Below, piece by piece: positions 20,968 through 30,618 of a stretch of 64,000 bases of DNA. Source of the stretch: Staphylococcus haemolyticus (GTDB lineage Bacteria; Bacillota; Bacilli; Staphylococcales; Staphylococcaceae). Position numbers and translations under genes: made by a program. The DNA is taken from NCBI RefSeq assembly GCF_006094395.1, contig NZ_CP035291.1, forward strand, positions 1,302,001 through 1,366,000, in the 5' to 3' direction. The number at the start of each line of letters is the position of its first letter. Within the stretch, counting starts at the first letter, position 1. The notes beneath the pieces are model-generated. The model saw only the letters and a program-made list of their open reading frames with translations. It searched no databases and was not told where the DNA came from.

Positions 20968-21594
20968 ATGAAAATCTCAAGCTTAACTTTAGGATTGGTA
21001 GATACTAATGCATATTTTATTGAAAATGAAGAAAGTGTTATATTAATCGATCCAGCTGGTGAACCTGATAAGATTTTTAAAAAATTAAATCAAATTAACA
21101 AACCATTAAAAGCAATTTTATTAACACATGCGCACTTTGATCATATTGGTGCATTAGACGATGTCGTTAATAAATATGAAGTACCTTTATACATGAATAA
21201 AGAAGAGTTTAGTTTTCTAAAGGATCCTGATAAAAATGGTTCTGCTAAGTTTAAGCAATATGGTATGCCTTTAATTACTAGTGACGTTAAACCAAACCAT
21301 TTAGATGAAGGTGAGTACAATATTGAAGGATTTGAATTCAATGTACTGCATACTCCTGGTCATTCTCCTGGAAGTTTGACGTATGTATTTGAGGATTTCG
21401 CTGTAGTCGGTGACACGTTATTTAACAATGGTATAGGTCGTACTGACTTATATCGCGGTGATTATGAAACACTGGTTGATTCTATTAAAGATAAATTATT
21501 TGAATTAGAAGGCGATTTACCATTATTCCCTGGCCATGGTCCTTATACAACAGTAGATGATGAGCAATTAAATCCATTTTTAGATGGCCAATAA
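20968..21594 (+). CDS. Metallo-beta-lactamase-fold hydrolase (YqgX-like, glyoxalase II family)
   Basis: A 208-residue MBL-fold hydrolase with THAHFDH (53-59) providing H54, H56, D58 and H59, plus downstream HTPGHSPGS, VGDTLF and FPGHGP that complete a two-metal site. Similarity to glyoxalase II suggests a thioester hydrolase, but the substrate is unproven. It ends the glucokinase cluster; comGA starts 51 bases later. Confidence 0.85.
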   Translation: MKISSLTLGLVDTNAYFIENEESVILIDPAGEPDKIFKKLNQINKPLKAILLTHAHFDHIGALDDVVNKYEVPLYMNKEEFSFLKDPDKNGSAKFKQYGMPLITSDVKPNHLDEGEYNIEGFEFNVLHTPGHSPGSLTYVFEDFAVVGDTLFNNGIGRTDLYRGDYETLVDSIKDKLFELEGDLPLFPGHGPYTTVDDEQLNPFLDGQ

Positions 21595-21610
21595 AATAAA
21601 GTAAATTCTT

Positions 21611-21647
21611 CACCTCTTACGTTTATATATGTAGGAGGTGTTTTTTT
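21611..21647 (+). terminator. Terminator hairpin that also holds the comGA ribosome-binding site
   Basis: CACCTCTTAC (21611-21620) pairs with GTAGGAGGTG (21631-21640) and is followed by seven T. The 3' arm contains the GGAGGTG that serves comGA, and the comGA TTG start uses the last two T of the run. The same bases therefore act as terminator, ribosome-binding site and initiation region. Confidence 0.8.
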
Positions 21648-22620
21648 GAAACTATTATTCAGAGAGATAGTTAATAAAGCTATTTCAAAAAATGCGAGTG
21701 ACATACATTTTATTCCTACAGTTGATGAAGTTCATATTAAATTTAGAATTAATGATTACCTTGAACTTTATGAAATATTCAACTTAGATGTATATCAAAA
21801 ATTATTAGTATTTATGAAGTTCAAATCAGGTTTGGACGTTTCATCTCATCAATCCGCTCAAAGTGGTCGTTATACTTATCAAGCTAAATCTACTTTTTAT
21901 TTACGGATTTCAACATTACCTTTGTCTTTAGGTATAGAAAGTTGTGTAATTAGGATAATTCCTCAATATTTTCAAGCAAAAAAAGAATATAAAGAATTTA
22001 ACGATTTTAAACACTTAGTAAATAAAAAACAGGGATTAATTCTATTAACTGGACCCACAGGATCCGGAAAAAGCACTCTGATGTATCAAATGGTTCTACA
22101 TGCATATAAAGAATTAAATCTTAATGTCATCACTATCGAAAACCCAGTTGAGCAATTACTAAAGGGAATTACTCAAATATCAATTAATAAAAAAGCAGGT
22201 ATCGACTACGTAAGTTCATTTAAAGCTATATTAAGATGTGATCCTGATATTATTTTAATAGGTGAAATAAGAGACGCAGAAGTTGCTAAATGTGTAATTC
22301 AAGCTAGTTTGAGTGGACATCTTGTATTATCAACTATGCATTCCACTAATTGTAGAGGTGCATTACTTCGATTACTTGAGATGGGAATTTCAATTCAAGA
22401 ATTAACTCAATCGATCAATATCATTTCTAATCAAAGATTAATAACGACTACTCAGAATGAGCGTCGCTTAATTTGTGAAACAATAGATAAAAAGCAGATA
22501 CAATTTTTCTTCGAGCATGAACAAACAATGCCACATAATTTTAATAATTTACAACAGCAATTAAATTTATTATCTAAAGAAGGAACAATTTGTGAAGATA
22601 CTGCAAGTAAATATTTTTAA
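21646..22620 (+). CDS. comGA: Competence traffic ATPase ComGA
   Basis: A type II/IV secretion ATPase that drives assembly of the competence pseudopilus on the inner face of the membrane. Walker A GPTGSGKST is at 136-144, an Asp box and GEIRDAEVA (Walker B/His region) follow. At 324 residues it matches staphylococcal ComGA. The start is TTG 21646, directly after GGAGGTG, and both lie in a terminator hairpin. It heads the comG operon, which in S. aureus is off except under SigH/ComK control. Confidence 0.93.
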   Translation: MKLLFREIVNKAISKNASDIHFIPTVDEVHIKFRINDYLELYEIFNLDVYQKLLVFMKFKSGLDVSSHQSAQSGRYTYQAKSTFYLRISTLPLSLGIESCVIRIIPQYFQAKKEYKEFNDFKHLVNKKQGLILLTGPTGSGKSTLMYQMVLHAYKELNLNVITIENPVEQLLKGITQISINKKAGIDYVSSFKAILRCDPDIILIGEIRDAEVAKCVIQASLSGHLVLSTMHSTNCRGALLRLLEMGISIQELTQSINIISNQRLITTTQNERRLICETIDKKQIQFFFEHEQTMPHNFNNLQQQLNLLSKEGTICEDTASKYF

Positions 22621-23656
22621 ATTGTCATCTAAGAATTTAACGAGTGCACAAATGATTCACTTACTTGAAACACTGTCAAACTTATTAAAAAGTGGCTTCA
22701 CACTTTTAGAGAGTTTTGAGTTCATCAACCTATATTTCAAATACAGAGATAAAGAATTAAAAAATAAAATCATAGCATCTATTAAGTCAGGTGAAACATG
22801 TTATGAAGTATTAAATTTGATAGGTTATCCAAATTCAATTACAACTCAAATCTATTTTTCACAAAAATATGGTAATTTAGAAAACGCTTTAGAGGAGTCC
22901 ATTAAATATTTAAAGACAAATTTATCTGCAAAACAGCAAGTAATTAAAGCTGTTCAATATCCACTCTTATTATGCTGTATTTTTATGTGTATGATAGTAG
23001 TTTTAAACTATACTGTCATTCCACAATTTGAACAACTATACATTTCTATGGATGTAAATTTATCATTTTACCAGAAATTCTTAACCTCAATGATTACTTC
23101 TTTTCCCGCTTTTTTAATCTTTTTCATTACTATTTTAATTTTAATCTTTGTAATTTTAACCATAGTATTATTACGAATAGAAACTTCTAAAAAAATAATT
23201 ATTTTATCATCAATACCTTTGTTTAATAGCTATTATAAAATTTTTAAAACTTATCAAATATCTAATGATTTAAGTCTATTTTATAAAAATGGCGTAAGTT
23301 TACAGGACATTGTTACAACATATATTAAACAAAATGATAATGAATATTTAAGGTTTCTAGGAGAATTTTTAATGGATAAAACTAATAGAGGTGAAACTTT
23401 AGCAAATAGTTTAGCTATGATGCCGTGTTTTCAAAAAGACTTAATTAAATTTATAAAGCAGGGAGAAAAAAGTGCCAAATTAGATATAGAACTTAAAATT
23501 TACTCAAGTATTTTAATTAATAGATTTAAAGAAAAATCACTTCTTCATACAAAAATCATTCAACCAATTATTTTTCTGTTTCTAGGCTTGTTCATTGTTA
23601 GTTTGTATTTAGTAATTATGTTACCAATGTTTCAGTTAATGCAAAATATTAAATGA
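22592..23656 (+). CDS. comGB: Competence membrane platform protein ComGB
   Basis: A PilC/GspF-like polytopic membrane protein that anchors the ComGA ATPase and pseudopilins. Two GspF repeats are visible, with hydrophobic segments near residues 125-150, 165-195 and 325-350. The start is GTG 22592 behind AGAAGGA, overlapping comGA by 29 bases. Its 354 residues are normal. Confidence 0.92.
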   Translation: MKILQVNIFKLSSKNLTSAQMIHLLETLSNLLKSGFTLLESFEFINLYFKYRDKELKNKIIASIKSGETCYEVLNLIGYPNSITTQIYFSQKYGNLENALEESIKYLKTNLSAKQQVIKAVQYPLLLCCIFMCMIVVLNYTVIPQFEQLYISMDVNLSFYQKFLTSMITSFPAFLIFFITILILIFVILTIVLLRIETSKKIIILSSIPLFNSYYKIFKTYQISNDLSLFYKNGVSLQDIVTTYIKQNDNEYLRFLGEFLMDKTNRGETLANSLAMMPCFQKDLIKFIKQGEKSAKLDIELKIYSSILINRFKEKSLLHTKIIQPIIFLFLGLFIVSLYLVIMLPMFQLMQNIK

Positions 23657-23669
23657 TAAGGAGTTTAAT

Positions 23670-23990
23670 ATGAAGAATCACTTTAAAAATTTAAAAAAGT
23701 TAAAAGCCTTTACTCTAATAGAAATGTTATTAGTATTACTAATTATCAGCGTATTACTAATATTAATTATTCCAAACATTGCAAAACAAACAGCTCATAT
23801 CCAGTCCACAGGTTGTGAAGCTCAAGTCAAAATGATAAATAGTCAAATAGAAGCATATACATTAAAACATAATCGAACACCTTCTAATATAAATGATCTT
23901 ATAAATGATGGCCTTATAAAAGAAGAACAAAAACAATGCAGATCGGGAGAAACAATTACAATATCTAATGGTGAGGCTATTGCGAACTAG
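23670..23990 (+). CDS. comGC: Major competence pseudopilin ComGC
   Basis: Processed by the prepilin peptidase ComC and polymerised into the pseudopilus. The type III signal is KAFTLIEML: cleavage is expected between A13 and F14, with E18 at mature position +5 and a hydrophobic helix to about residue 33. Two cysteines (in STGCEA and KQCRSG) may form the known disulfide. 106 residues. Confidence 0.94.
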   Translation: MKNHFKNLKKLKAFTLIEMLLVLLIISVLLILIIPNIAKQTAHIQSTGCEAQVKMINSQIEAYTLKHNRTPSNINDLINDGLIKEEQKQCRSGETITISNGEAIAN

Positions 23991-24423
23991 TAAAATTAAT
24001 GCGTTTACTCTTCTTGAAACATTGCTTACCTTATTAATTTTAATAATAATTATTATGATTTCCCCAAGCATTTATACAAAAACTAAATTAGATTTAATCG
24101 AAAGTGAATTAAAAGTAAAAAATATTATCACCCAATTAGAGTATATAAAATCAAAAGCAATTGCTGAGAACCAATCAATTACAATTGTATTTAGCAAACA
24201 AGCCACAGAAATGAATATTATTGAACAAAATGGAAATAAATACAAATTAGGATTATTTGGCACTAAAATTATTTCAGTTGCAAAAGTACACACCATAACA
24301 TTCAATAATGAAGGTAAAATCAATCGTTTTGGATCAATCATTTTGAAAGCTAAAGAGAATATTTACAGAGTAATTTTTAACATTGATAAAGGAAGGATAA
24401 GATTTGTTAAATTATCAAATTAG
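23968..24423 (+). CDS. comGD: Minor pseudopilin ComGD
   Basis: The prepilin motif NAFTLLETLL predicts cleavage between A12 and F13, with E17 at +5, then a hydrophobic helix. It overlaps comGC by 23 bases. The ATG at 23968 gives a short basic leader (MVRLLRTSKI). Minor pseudopilins are thought to prime or cap the fibre. Confidence 0.9.
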   Translation: MVRLLRTSKINAFTLLETLLTLLILIIIIMISPSIYTKTKLDLIESELKVKNIITQLEYIKSKAIAENQSITIVFSKQATEMNIIEQNGNKYKLGLFGTKIISVAKVHTITFNNEGKINRFGSIILKAKENIYRVIFNIDKGRIRFVKLSN

Positions 24424-24703
24424 GGGAAGTTTATTAATTGATAGTTTATTAGGCTTTATGATTATAACTATTATTACTTTAATTTTTTTACCTCTATTAC
24501 AACAATTAAATTTCAATTTACGTAATCAATACGAAATTTTAGATATGAAAAGTGCTATCATCACAAGTCAAAAATATTATAATATTAAAGAATTAAAAAA
24601 GGGGATTACTATAGGAAAATATGAAATTAAAATTTATAAAAATGCGATATGCAATAATAATAGTTTATCCAAGAATAAGGTCTGTGTTCACCTCAGTAAC
24701 TAA
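24404..24703 (+). CDS. comGE: Minor pseudopilin ComGE
   Basis: A 99-residue protein with a degenerate type III signal: G8 before S9, with Asp13 in place of the usual Glu at +5 (GSLLIDSLL). The start is TTG 24404 behind AAAGGAAGG, overlapping comGD by 20 bases. It is identified by motif and by position in the comG series. Confidence 0.82.
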   Translation: MLNYQIRGSLLIDSLLGFMIITIITLIFLPLLQQLNFNLRNQYEILDMKSAIITSQKYYNIKELKKGITIGKYEIKIYKNAICNNNSLSKNKVCVHLSN

Positions 24704-25112
24704 AGGATTTACTTTTATAGAAATGCTAATATCCTTATTAATTACTATAATTATTTTAACTATAATACCCCATCTATTTCGTTTGACTGATACTTACTTA
24801 AGTGCGGCCTATGAATTTGACCAATTAGAATATTCATTTTTTCAATTGGACCTTAATAAAATGACCAATTCTAAAGCAATATCTTTAAAATTAATTGATG
24901 AACATTCAATTTTACTCAAACAACAAAATCAAAATAGTTTCATTAAATATCAAAATCATAAAATTATTTTTGTAAGTAACAATAGAGGAAATATTACACT
25001 ACTAAATAATGTTTTAAATGCGAAGTTCATTTCCAATCATAAAGGAATTATAGGAGTGTTTCTAAGGATTGGAAGTAGGGAGAATTACTATGACAAATCA
25101 CTTTACTTATAA
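24621..25112 (+). CDS. comGF: Minor pseudopilin ComGF
   Basis: 163 residues with a clear prepilin site, KGFTFIEMLISL: cleavage expected after G29, F30 at +1 and E34 at +5. The leader is unusually long from ATG 24621; the ATG at 24642 would shorten it by seven residues. It overlaps comGE by 83 bases, the deepest overlap in the operon. Confidence 0.85.
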   Translation: MKLKFIKMRYAIIIVYPRIRSVFTSVTKGFTFIEMLISLLITIIILTIIPHLFRLTDTYLSAAYEFDQLEYSFFQLDLNKMTNSKAISLKLIDEHSILLKQQNQNSFIKYQNHKIIFVSNNRGNITLLNNVLNAKFISNHKGIIGVFLRIGSRENYYDKSLYL

Positions 25113-25272
25113 TTATAAAGGTTTTATAAGCATATATACTATGCTCATATTTATCATATATTTATCAATCATCTCTTTTTATACAACTCAATATAGTTTA
25201 AAATTGAAGACAATTCATAACATTAATAGTTATTATGATTTGAAGATAAATCAACTATTTGAAAAAGGGTGA
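25090..25272 (+). CDS. comGG: Short ComGG-like pseudopilin
   Basis: Sixty residues from ATG 25090 (GTAGGGAG upstream). It has a Gly-Phe junction (G11/F12) and a hydrophobic helix, but Tyr replaces Glu at +5. Bacillus ComGG is about twice this length, so this is a reduced version, named mainly by position as the seventh comG gene. TTG 25069 is a possible earlier start. Its stop overlaps the start region of aroK. Confidence 0.65.
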   Translation: MTNHFTYNYKGFISIYTMLIFIIYLSIISFYTTQYSLKLKTIHNINSYYDLKINQLFEKG

Positions 25273-25277
25273 TGCTA

Positions 25278-25790
25278 TTGAACAAAAAAAATTCGCCAAT
25301 AATTCTTATCGGCTTTATGGGCACAGGTAAAAGTACTATTGGAGAATACTTATCATTAGAAAAACAATTAAGTTTCATAGATTTAGATGTATACATAGAA
25401 ATAAAGGAAAATAAAACAATACCAGAAATCTTTGAAGAAGTTGGAGAAATCGGTTTTAGGAAGATAGAATATAACTATTTAACTGAATGCACAAAAAAAT
25501 ACGATGTTATTGCAACAGGTGGTGGCGTTATCGAATATATTGAATCACTAAATTATTTGAAACAGTATAAATACATTTTTTGGCTAGATTGTGACATAGA
25601 TGTCATCGTTAAGAGAGTAACAAACGACAAACATAGACCAAATGCAATTGATAAATCCAAAAAACAGTTAAATAACTTGTATTTATCAAGGATTTCAAGA
25701 TATAATGAAATCGCATTCATGAAAGTGAATAGTGATAAAACAATCAGAGAAATTTATAATGAGATTATAAATTATCTTACTTGCGGTTGA
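25278..25790 (+). CDS. aroK: Shikimate kinase
   Basis: Phosphorylates shikimate at the 3-hydroxyl on the way to chorismate. Walker A is GFMGTGKST (12-20), the substrate-binding region includes GFRKIE and ATGGG, and the lid contains HRP. I favour TTG 25278, which gives MNKKNSPIILIGF in line with staphylococcal AroK, after AAAGGGTGAT. ATG 25272 and GTG 25269 are alternatives. It follows comGG with overlap, an odd marriage of biosynthesis and competence conserved in staphylococci. Confidence 0.9.
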   Translation: MNKKNSPIILIGFMGTGKSTIGEYLSLEKQLSFIDLDVYIEIKENKTIPEIFEEVGEIGFRKIEYNYLTECTKKYDVIATGGGVIEYIESLNYLKQYKYIFWLDCDIDVIVKRVTNDKHRPNAIDKSKKQLNNLYLSRISRYNEIAFMKVNSDKTIREIYNEIINYLTCG

Positions 25791-25791
25791 T

Positions 25792-25955
25792 CAGTATTAG
25801 AGAGAATAAAAATATTGTACTTAAATTTAAGTACAATGATTTTTATCGCCGAAGGTGCAAGTTAACTACTAAACTCTCAGGCAAAAGGATAATACTGCTA
25901 CGCATTCCTGGATTAAGTGTATAAACAGGGTAGCTATTTGCTACTCTGTTTTTTA
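25792..25955 (+). promoter_or_regulatory. Glycine riboswitch (single aptamer) with expression-platform terminator
   Basis: Core bases CGCCGAAGGTGCAA (from 25849) and ACTCTCAGGCAAAAGGA (25872-25888) are diagnostic of the gcvT riboswitch. P1 pairs CAGTATTA (25792-25799) with TAATACTG (25890-25897). One arm is enlarged by a perfect 22-base palindrome (TTGTACTTAAA/TTTAAGTACAA, near 25818-25839). Only one aptamer is present. A terminator (25925-25949, then TTTTTT) follows. GCTAC (25897-25901) can pair with GTAGC in its 5' arm (25930-25934), suggesting an antiterminator that glycine would favour. Confidence 0.93.
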
Positions 25956-25978
25956 TAAAAATTATAGGGGGTTTTCTA

Positions 25979-27070
25979 ATGACAAGCGAATTAAAAAAAA
26001 CACCATTGTATCAAAATTATGTTGACAGTGGTGCAAAAATAGTAGAATTCGGTGGATGGGCAATGCCTGTTCAATTTACAAGTATCAAAGAAGAACATAA
26101 TGCTGTTAGATATGAAGTAGGTATGTTCGATGTAAGCCATATGGGAGAAATCTCTATAAAAGGCAATGATGCAAGTAAATTTGTCCAATACTTACTTTCA
26201 AACGATACTAACAACCTTACTGATACTAAAGCTCAATATACTGCTTTATGTAACGAAGAAGGCGGTATTATTGATGACTTAGTAACATACAAAATTGGCG
26301 ACAATGATTATCTATTAATTGTTAACGCTGCAAATACAGATAAAGATTTTGCTTGGGTACAAAAACATGCACCTAAATTTGATGTTGAAGTATCAAATGT
26401 ATCTAATCAATTCGGTCAGTTAGCTGTTCAAGGTCCTAAAGCAAGAGATTTGGTAAGCGGGTTAGTTGATATAGATGTAAGTGAAATGAAACCATTTGAT
26501 TTCCAACAAAACGTTACTCTATTTGGAAAAAATGTTATCTTATCTCAATCTGGTTATACAGGTGAAGACGGATTTGAAATCTATTGTGAAGCAAAAGACA
26601 CAGTAGACATTTGGAACGGCTTCATTGAACATAATGTAGTTCCATGCGGTCTCGGTGCACGTGATACATTAAGATTAGAAGCTGGCCTACCATTACATGG
26701 TCAAGATTTAACAGAATCTATCACACCATATGAAGGCGGAATTGCTTTTGCTGCTAAACCACTGATTGAAGAAGACTTCATCGGTAAATCAGTGTTAAAA
26801 GACCAAAAAGAAAATGGTTCAGAACGTAGAACTGTTGGCTTAGAGTTACTTGATAAAGGTATTGCAAGAACTGGTTATCCTGTTTTAGACCTTGATGGTA
26901 ATGAAATTGGGGAAGTTACTTCAGGAACACAAGCACCATCTTCAGGTAAATCAATCGCTATGGCAATTATTAAGCGAGATGAATTTGAAATGGGACGTGA
27001 ATTATTAGTTCAAGTACGTAAAAGACAGCTTAAAGCTAAAATTGTTAAGAAAAACCAAATTGAAAAATAA
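25979..27070 (+). CDS. gcvT: Aminomethyltransferase, glycine cleavage T protein
   Basis: Transfers the methylene group from lipoyl-GcvH-bound aminomethyl to THF, releasing ammonia. 363 residues with the family N terminus and a conserved [16 protein letters not shown] stretch in the folate-binding domain. First gene of gcvT-gcvPA-gcvPB under the glycine riboswitch. GcvH is not in this window. Confidence 0.96.
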   Translation: MTSELKKTPLYQNYVDSGAKIVEFGGWAMPVQFTSIKEEHNAVRYEVGMFDVSHMGEISIKGNDASKFVQYLLSNDTNNLTDTKAQYTALCNEEGGIIDDLVTYKIGDNDYLLIVNAANTDKDFAWVQKHAPKFDVEVSNVSNQFGQLAVQGPKARDLVSGLVDIDVSEMKPFDFQQNVTLFGKNVILSQSGYTGEDGFEIYCEAKDTVDIWNGFIEHNVVPCGLGARDTLRLEAGLPLHGQDLTESITPYEGGIAFAAKPLIEEDFIGKSVLKDQKENGSERRTVGLELLDKGIARTGYPVLDLDGNEIGEVTSGTQAPSSGKSIAMAIIKRDEFEMGRELLVQVRKRQLKAKIVKKNQIEK

Positions 27071-27086
27071 TTAAGGGGTGTGTATT

Positions 27087-28439
27087 GTGAGTCATCGTTA
27101 TATACCATTAACTGAAAAAGATAAAAAAGAAATGCTAGATAAAATTGGCGCAAGTTCAATTAATGAATTGTTCGGAGATGTGCCTAAAGATATTTTATTA
27201 AATAGAGATTTAAATATTGCTAGTGGTGAAGCTGAAACTTCTTTATTAAGAAGACTTAATACAGTTGCAAATAAAAACGTAACTAAAGAAACTCATGCAT
27301 CTTTCCTAGGTGCTGGCGTTTATGACCATTATGCTCCAGCTATTGTAGATGCAATGATTTCACGTTCTGAATTCTATACAGCATATACACCGTATCAACC
27401 AGAAATTTCACAAGGTGAATTACAAGCGATTTTTGAATTCCAAACATTGATTTGTGAATTAACAGATATGGATGTAGCTAACTCATCTATGTATGATGGT
27501 ATTACTAGTTTTGCTGAAGCTTGTATCTTAGCATTCAATCATACTAAGAAAAATAAAATTGTAGTATCTAAAGGTCTTCATTATCAAGCACTTCAAGTGT
27601 TAAAAACTTACGTTAAAGTTAGAGAAGAATTTGAAATTGTTGAAGTTGATTTAGATGGAACAATTACAGACTTAGAAAAATTAGAACAGGCTGTAGACGA
27701 TGAAACTGCTGCAGTAGCAGTTCAATATCCTAACTTCTATGGTTCAGTGGAAGACTTAGAAAAAATCCAATCATTTATTGAAGGCAAAAAAGCATTATTT
27801 ATCGTTTATGCTAATCCATTAGCATTAGGCCTATTGACACCTCCAGGTTCATTTGGTGCTGATATTGTAGTAGGAGACACACAACCATTTGGTATACCAA
27901 CACAATTTGGTGGACCACACTGTGGTTATTTCGCAACTACAAAAAAATTAATGCGTAAAGTGCCTGGTAGATTAGTAGGACAAACACAAGATGATGAAGG
28001 TAACCGTGGATTCGTTCTAACTTTACAAGCCCGTGAACAACATATTCGTCGTGATAAAGCCACTTCTAATATCTGTTCAAACCAAGCATTAAACGCACTT
28101 GCATCATCAATTGCTATGTCAGCTCTTGGTAAACAAGGTATTTACGACATTGCAGTTCAAAACTTAGAACACGCAAATTATGCTAAAAATCAATTTAAAG
28201 ACAATGGTTTTGAAGTGCTTGATGGTACTTCATTCAATGAATTTGTTGTCAAATTCGATCAACCAATCAAAGATATAAATAAAAAATTAGCAGAACATGG
28301 ATTTATTGGAGGCTTTGATTTAGGTGAAGCCTCAGCAGATTTCGAAAATCATATGTTAATTGCTGTTACTGAATTAAGAACTAAAGATGAAATTGATACA
28401 TTTGTTAAGAAAGCTGGTGAGCTAAATGGTAGTAAGTAA
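27087..28439 (+). CDS. gcvPA: Glycine decarboxylase subunit 1 (P protein, N-terminal half)
   Basis: With GcvPB forms the two-subunit PLP glycine decarboxylase of Firmicutes. It opens [17 protein letters not shown], as the family does. The start is GTG 27087 after AAGGGGTG; GTG 27078 lies over that ribosome-binding site. 450 residues. It overlaps gcvPB by 14 bases, ensuring equal synthesis of the two subunits. Confidence 0.95.
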   Translation: MSHRYIPLTEKDKKEMLDKIGASSINELFGDVPKDILLNRDLNIASGEAETSLLRRLNTVANKNVTKETHASFLGAGVYDHYAPAIVDAMISRSEFYTAYTPYQPEISQGELQAIFEFQTLICELTDMDVANSSMYDGITSFAEACILAFNHTKKNKIVVSKGLHYQALQVLKTYVKVREEFEIVEVDLDGTITDLEKLEQAVDDETAAVAVQYPNFYGSVEDLEKIQSFIEGKKALFIVYANPLALGLLTPPGSFGADIVVGDTQPFGIPTQFGGPHCGYFATTKKLMRKVPGRLVGQTQDDEGNRGFVLTLQAREQHIRRDKATSNICSNQALNALASSIAMSALGKQGIYDIAVQNLEHANYAKNQFKDNGFEVLDGTSFNEFVVKFDQPIKDINKKLAEHGFIGGFDLGEASADFENHMLIAVTELRTKDEIDTFVKKAGELNGSK

Positions 28440-29904
28440 GTCAAGTCCATTAATTTTTGAAAGATCTAGAGAAGGTAGATATGCATACTCATTACCTCAA
28501 AGCGATATAAAAACAGATTCAGTTGAAAGTATTCTTGATGATAAATTTATTCGTAAAAATAAAGCAGAGTTTCCTGAAGTTGCAGAATTAGATTTAGTTC
28601 GTCATTATACTGAATTATCAAATAAAAACTTTGGTGTAGATTCAGGGTTTTATCCACTCGGATCATGTACTATGAAATATAATCCTAAAATCAATGAAAA
28701 AGTTGCTCGCATACCTGGATTTGCAGAGTCACATCCTTTACAAGAAGAAGAGCAAGTTCAAGGTTCTTTAGAAATTGTGTATAGTTTACAAGAAGAACTT
28801 AAAGAAATTACTGGTATGGATGAAGTTACATTACAACCAGCTGCAGGTGCTCATGGTGAGTGGACTGCTTTAATGATTTTCAAAGCGTATCACTTAGATA
28901 ATGGTGAAGGTCATCGTGATGAAGTTATTGTTCCTGACTCAGCTCATGGTACAAACCCTGCATCTGCGTCGTTTGCTGGTTTTAAAGCTGTTACAGTTAA
29001 ATCAAATGAACGTGGTGAAGTTGATATTGAAGACTTAAAACGCGTTGTTAATGAAAATACTGCTGCAATTATGTTAACTAATCCTAACACTTTAGGTATT
29101 TTCGAGAAAAACATCATGGAAATCCGTGAAATTGTACATGAAGCAGGCGGATTATTATACTATGACGGTGCAAACTTAAATGCCATTATGGATAAAGTAC
29201 GTCCTGGAGATATGGGATTTGATGCGGTTCATTTAAACTTACACAAAACATTCACTGGTCCTCACGGTGGCGGTGGTCCAGGTTCAGGTCCAGTTGGTGT
29301 AAAAAAAGAATTAGCTAGTTATTTACCAAAACCAATGGTAATCAAAGATGGAGATACTTTTAAATACGATAATGATATTAAAAACTCAATTGGACGTGTA
29401 AAACCATTCTACGGTAATTTTGGTATTTACTTAAGAGCATACACATATATAAGAACTATGGGTGCTGAAGGTTTAAGAGAGGTTTCTGAAGCAGCAGTTC
29501 TTAATGCTAATTATATTAAAGCTAGCTTAAAAGACCACTATGAAATTCCATATGAGCAATATTGTAAACATGAATTCGTATTAAGTGGTTCTAAACAAAA
29601 AGAACATGGAGTCCGTACCTTAGATATGGCAAAACGTTTATTAGACTTTGGTGTTCATCCACCAACAATTTATTTCCCACTTAACGTTGAGGAAGGTATG
29701 ATGATTGAACCAACTGAAACAGAATCTAAAGAAACGTTAGATTACTTTATCGATGCTATGATTCAAATTGCTGAAGAAGCTAAAAATGATCCAGATAAAG
29801 TATTAGAAGCACCACATAGTACAATAATTGATAGATTAGATGAAACTACCGCAGCGCGTAAACCTGTTTTAAAATTTGATAATCTACATGAAGAAAAAGA
29901 ATAA
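28426..29904 (+). CDS. gcvPB: Glycine decarboxylase subunit 2 (P protein, C-terminal half)
   Basis: Carries the catalytic PLP lysine, K274 in [18 protein letters not shown], followed by the glycine-rich loop. 492 residues. The operon makes CO2, ammonia and methylene-THF from glycine and requires lipoylated GcvH, which links it to lipM at 30619. Confidence 0.96.
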   Translation: MVVSKSSPLIFERSREGRYAYSLPQSDIKTDSVESILDDKFIRKNKAEFPEVAELDLVRHYTELSNKNFGVDSGFYPLGSCTMKYNPKINEKVARIPGFAESHPLQEEEQVQGSLEIVYSLQEELKEITGMDEVTLQPAAGAHGEWTALMIFKAYHLDNGEGHRDEVIVPDSAHGTNPASASFAGFKAVTVKSNERGEVDIEDLKRVVNENTAAIMLTNPNTLGIFEKNIMEIREIVHEAGGLLYYDGANLNAIMDKVRPGDMGFDAVHLNLHKTFTGPHGGGGPGSGPVGVKKELASYLPKPMVIKDGDTFKYDNDIKNSIGRVKPFYGNFGIYLRAYTYIRTMGAEGLREVSEAAVLNANYIKASLKDHYEIPYEQYCKHEFVLSGSKQKEHGVRTLDMAKRLLDFGVHPPTIYFPLNVEEGMMIEPTETESKETLDYFIDAMIQIAEEAKNDPDKVLEAPHSTIIDRLDETTAARKPVLKFDNLHEEKE

Positions 29905-29915
29905 TTTAAAACTTT

Positions 29916-29948
29916 GACCCTGTAACCAATTTAATTGATTACAGGGTC
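29916..29948 (+). terminator. Terminator after gcvPB
   Basis: A perfect 10-bp stem GACCCTGTAA (29916-29925) with TTACAGGGTC, extended by inner CAAT/ATTG pairing, then TTCCCTATTTT. The T tract is interrupted. Confidence 0.7.
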
Positions 29949-30029
29949 TTCCCTATTTTAAACTTAAGTGAAATATTTTATGTTTATTCTATTTTTAGAA
30001 AACGTTTCTAAATGATTTTCACATAAATA

Positions 30030-30063
30030 ATTAAAAAACTCTTAAAGAACATCTTTAAGAGTT
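30030..30063 (-). terminator. Terminator after the rhodanese gene
   Basis: AACTCTTAAAG (30037-30047) and CTTTAAGAGTT (30053-30063) form a perfect 11-bp stem; on the minus strand it runs into TTTTTTAATT. Confidence 0.8.
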
Positions 30064-30080
30064 AGTAAGCAGACAAGAGA

Positions 30081-30467
30081 TTATTTTTTAGTTTTAATCT
30101 TACCTGTCCATTTTTTGTATCCACCTTTTAACATATAAATATCTTTATAGCCATTTTTTTTAAGGATACGTGCTGCACGATACCCTGCGACACCGTTTGC
30201 ATCACAAAGATAAATAGGTTGATCTTTACGTAAACCTTGATATCTTTGACTAAACATTGATATTGGAATGTTACGAGCGCCATTAATATGTCCGTAATCA
30301 TAGTCTACTTTCTCACGAACATCAATCACTTGAGCTTTTCTTAAACCTTTGTGAAATTCATTCTGCTCAAGTTCAGTGACTGCTCGTTTATTCATAAACC
30401 AATTTCCAAGCATATATAAAATAATTATGACTATAATAGCTAAAGCTATAATCAAAGATACATTCAT
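30081..30467 (-). CDS. Membrane-anchored rhodanese-like protein
   Basis: 128 residues: an N-terminal transmembrane helix (about 4-24) then a single rhodanese domain with the active-site cysteine in LCDANGVAGYRAA. Members can carry persulfide sulfur, but the partner is unknown. It is YqhL-like in length and in its position beside gcvP and lipM, where Bacillus keeps yqhL. It is transcribed alone against its neighbours. Confidence 0.87.
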   Translation of the reverse strand: MNVSLIIALAIIVIIILYMLGNWFMNKRAVTELEQNEFHKGLRKAQVIDVREKVDYDYGHINGARNIPISMFSQRYQGLRKDQPIYLCDANGVAGYRAARILKKNGYKDIYMLKGGYKKWTGKIKTKK

Positions 30468-30618
30468 ATTGCATCCTCCCTAATTAACCGATATTATAAT
30501 TATAAGGCTGTTAGCTAAATTTATCAAAATTTTTTATTGGCTATTTTTATCAAAGATTTATATGTAAAATTTAATATTTTTCTATAGATAATTATATGTT
30601 GTGATTGGAGATTATTTT

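Noticed and set aside
24072..24341. Minus-strand ORF inside comGD
   Set aside because: A shadow of comGD with no ribosome-binding site; comGD has the prepilin motif.
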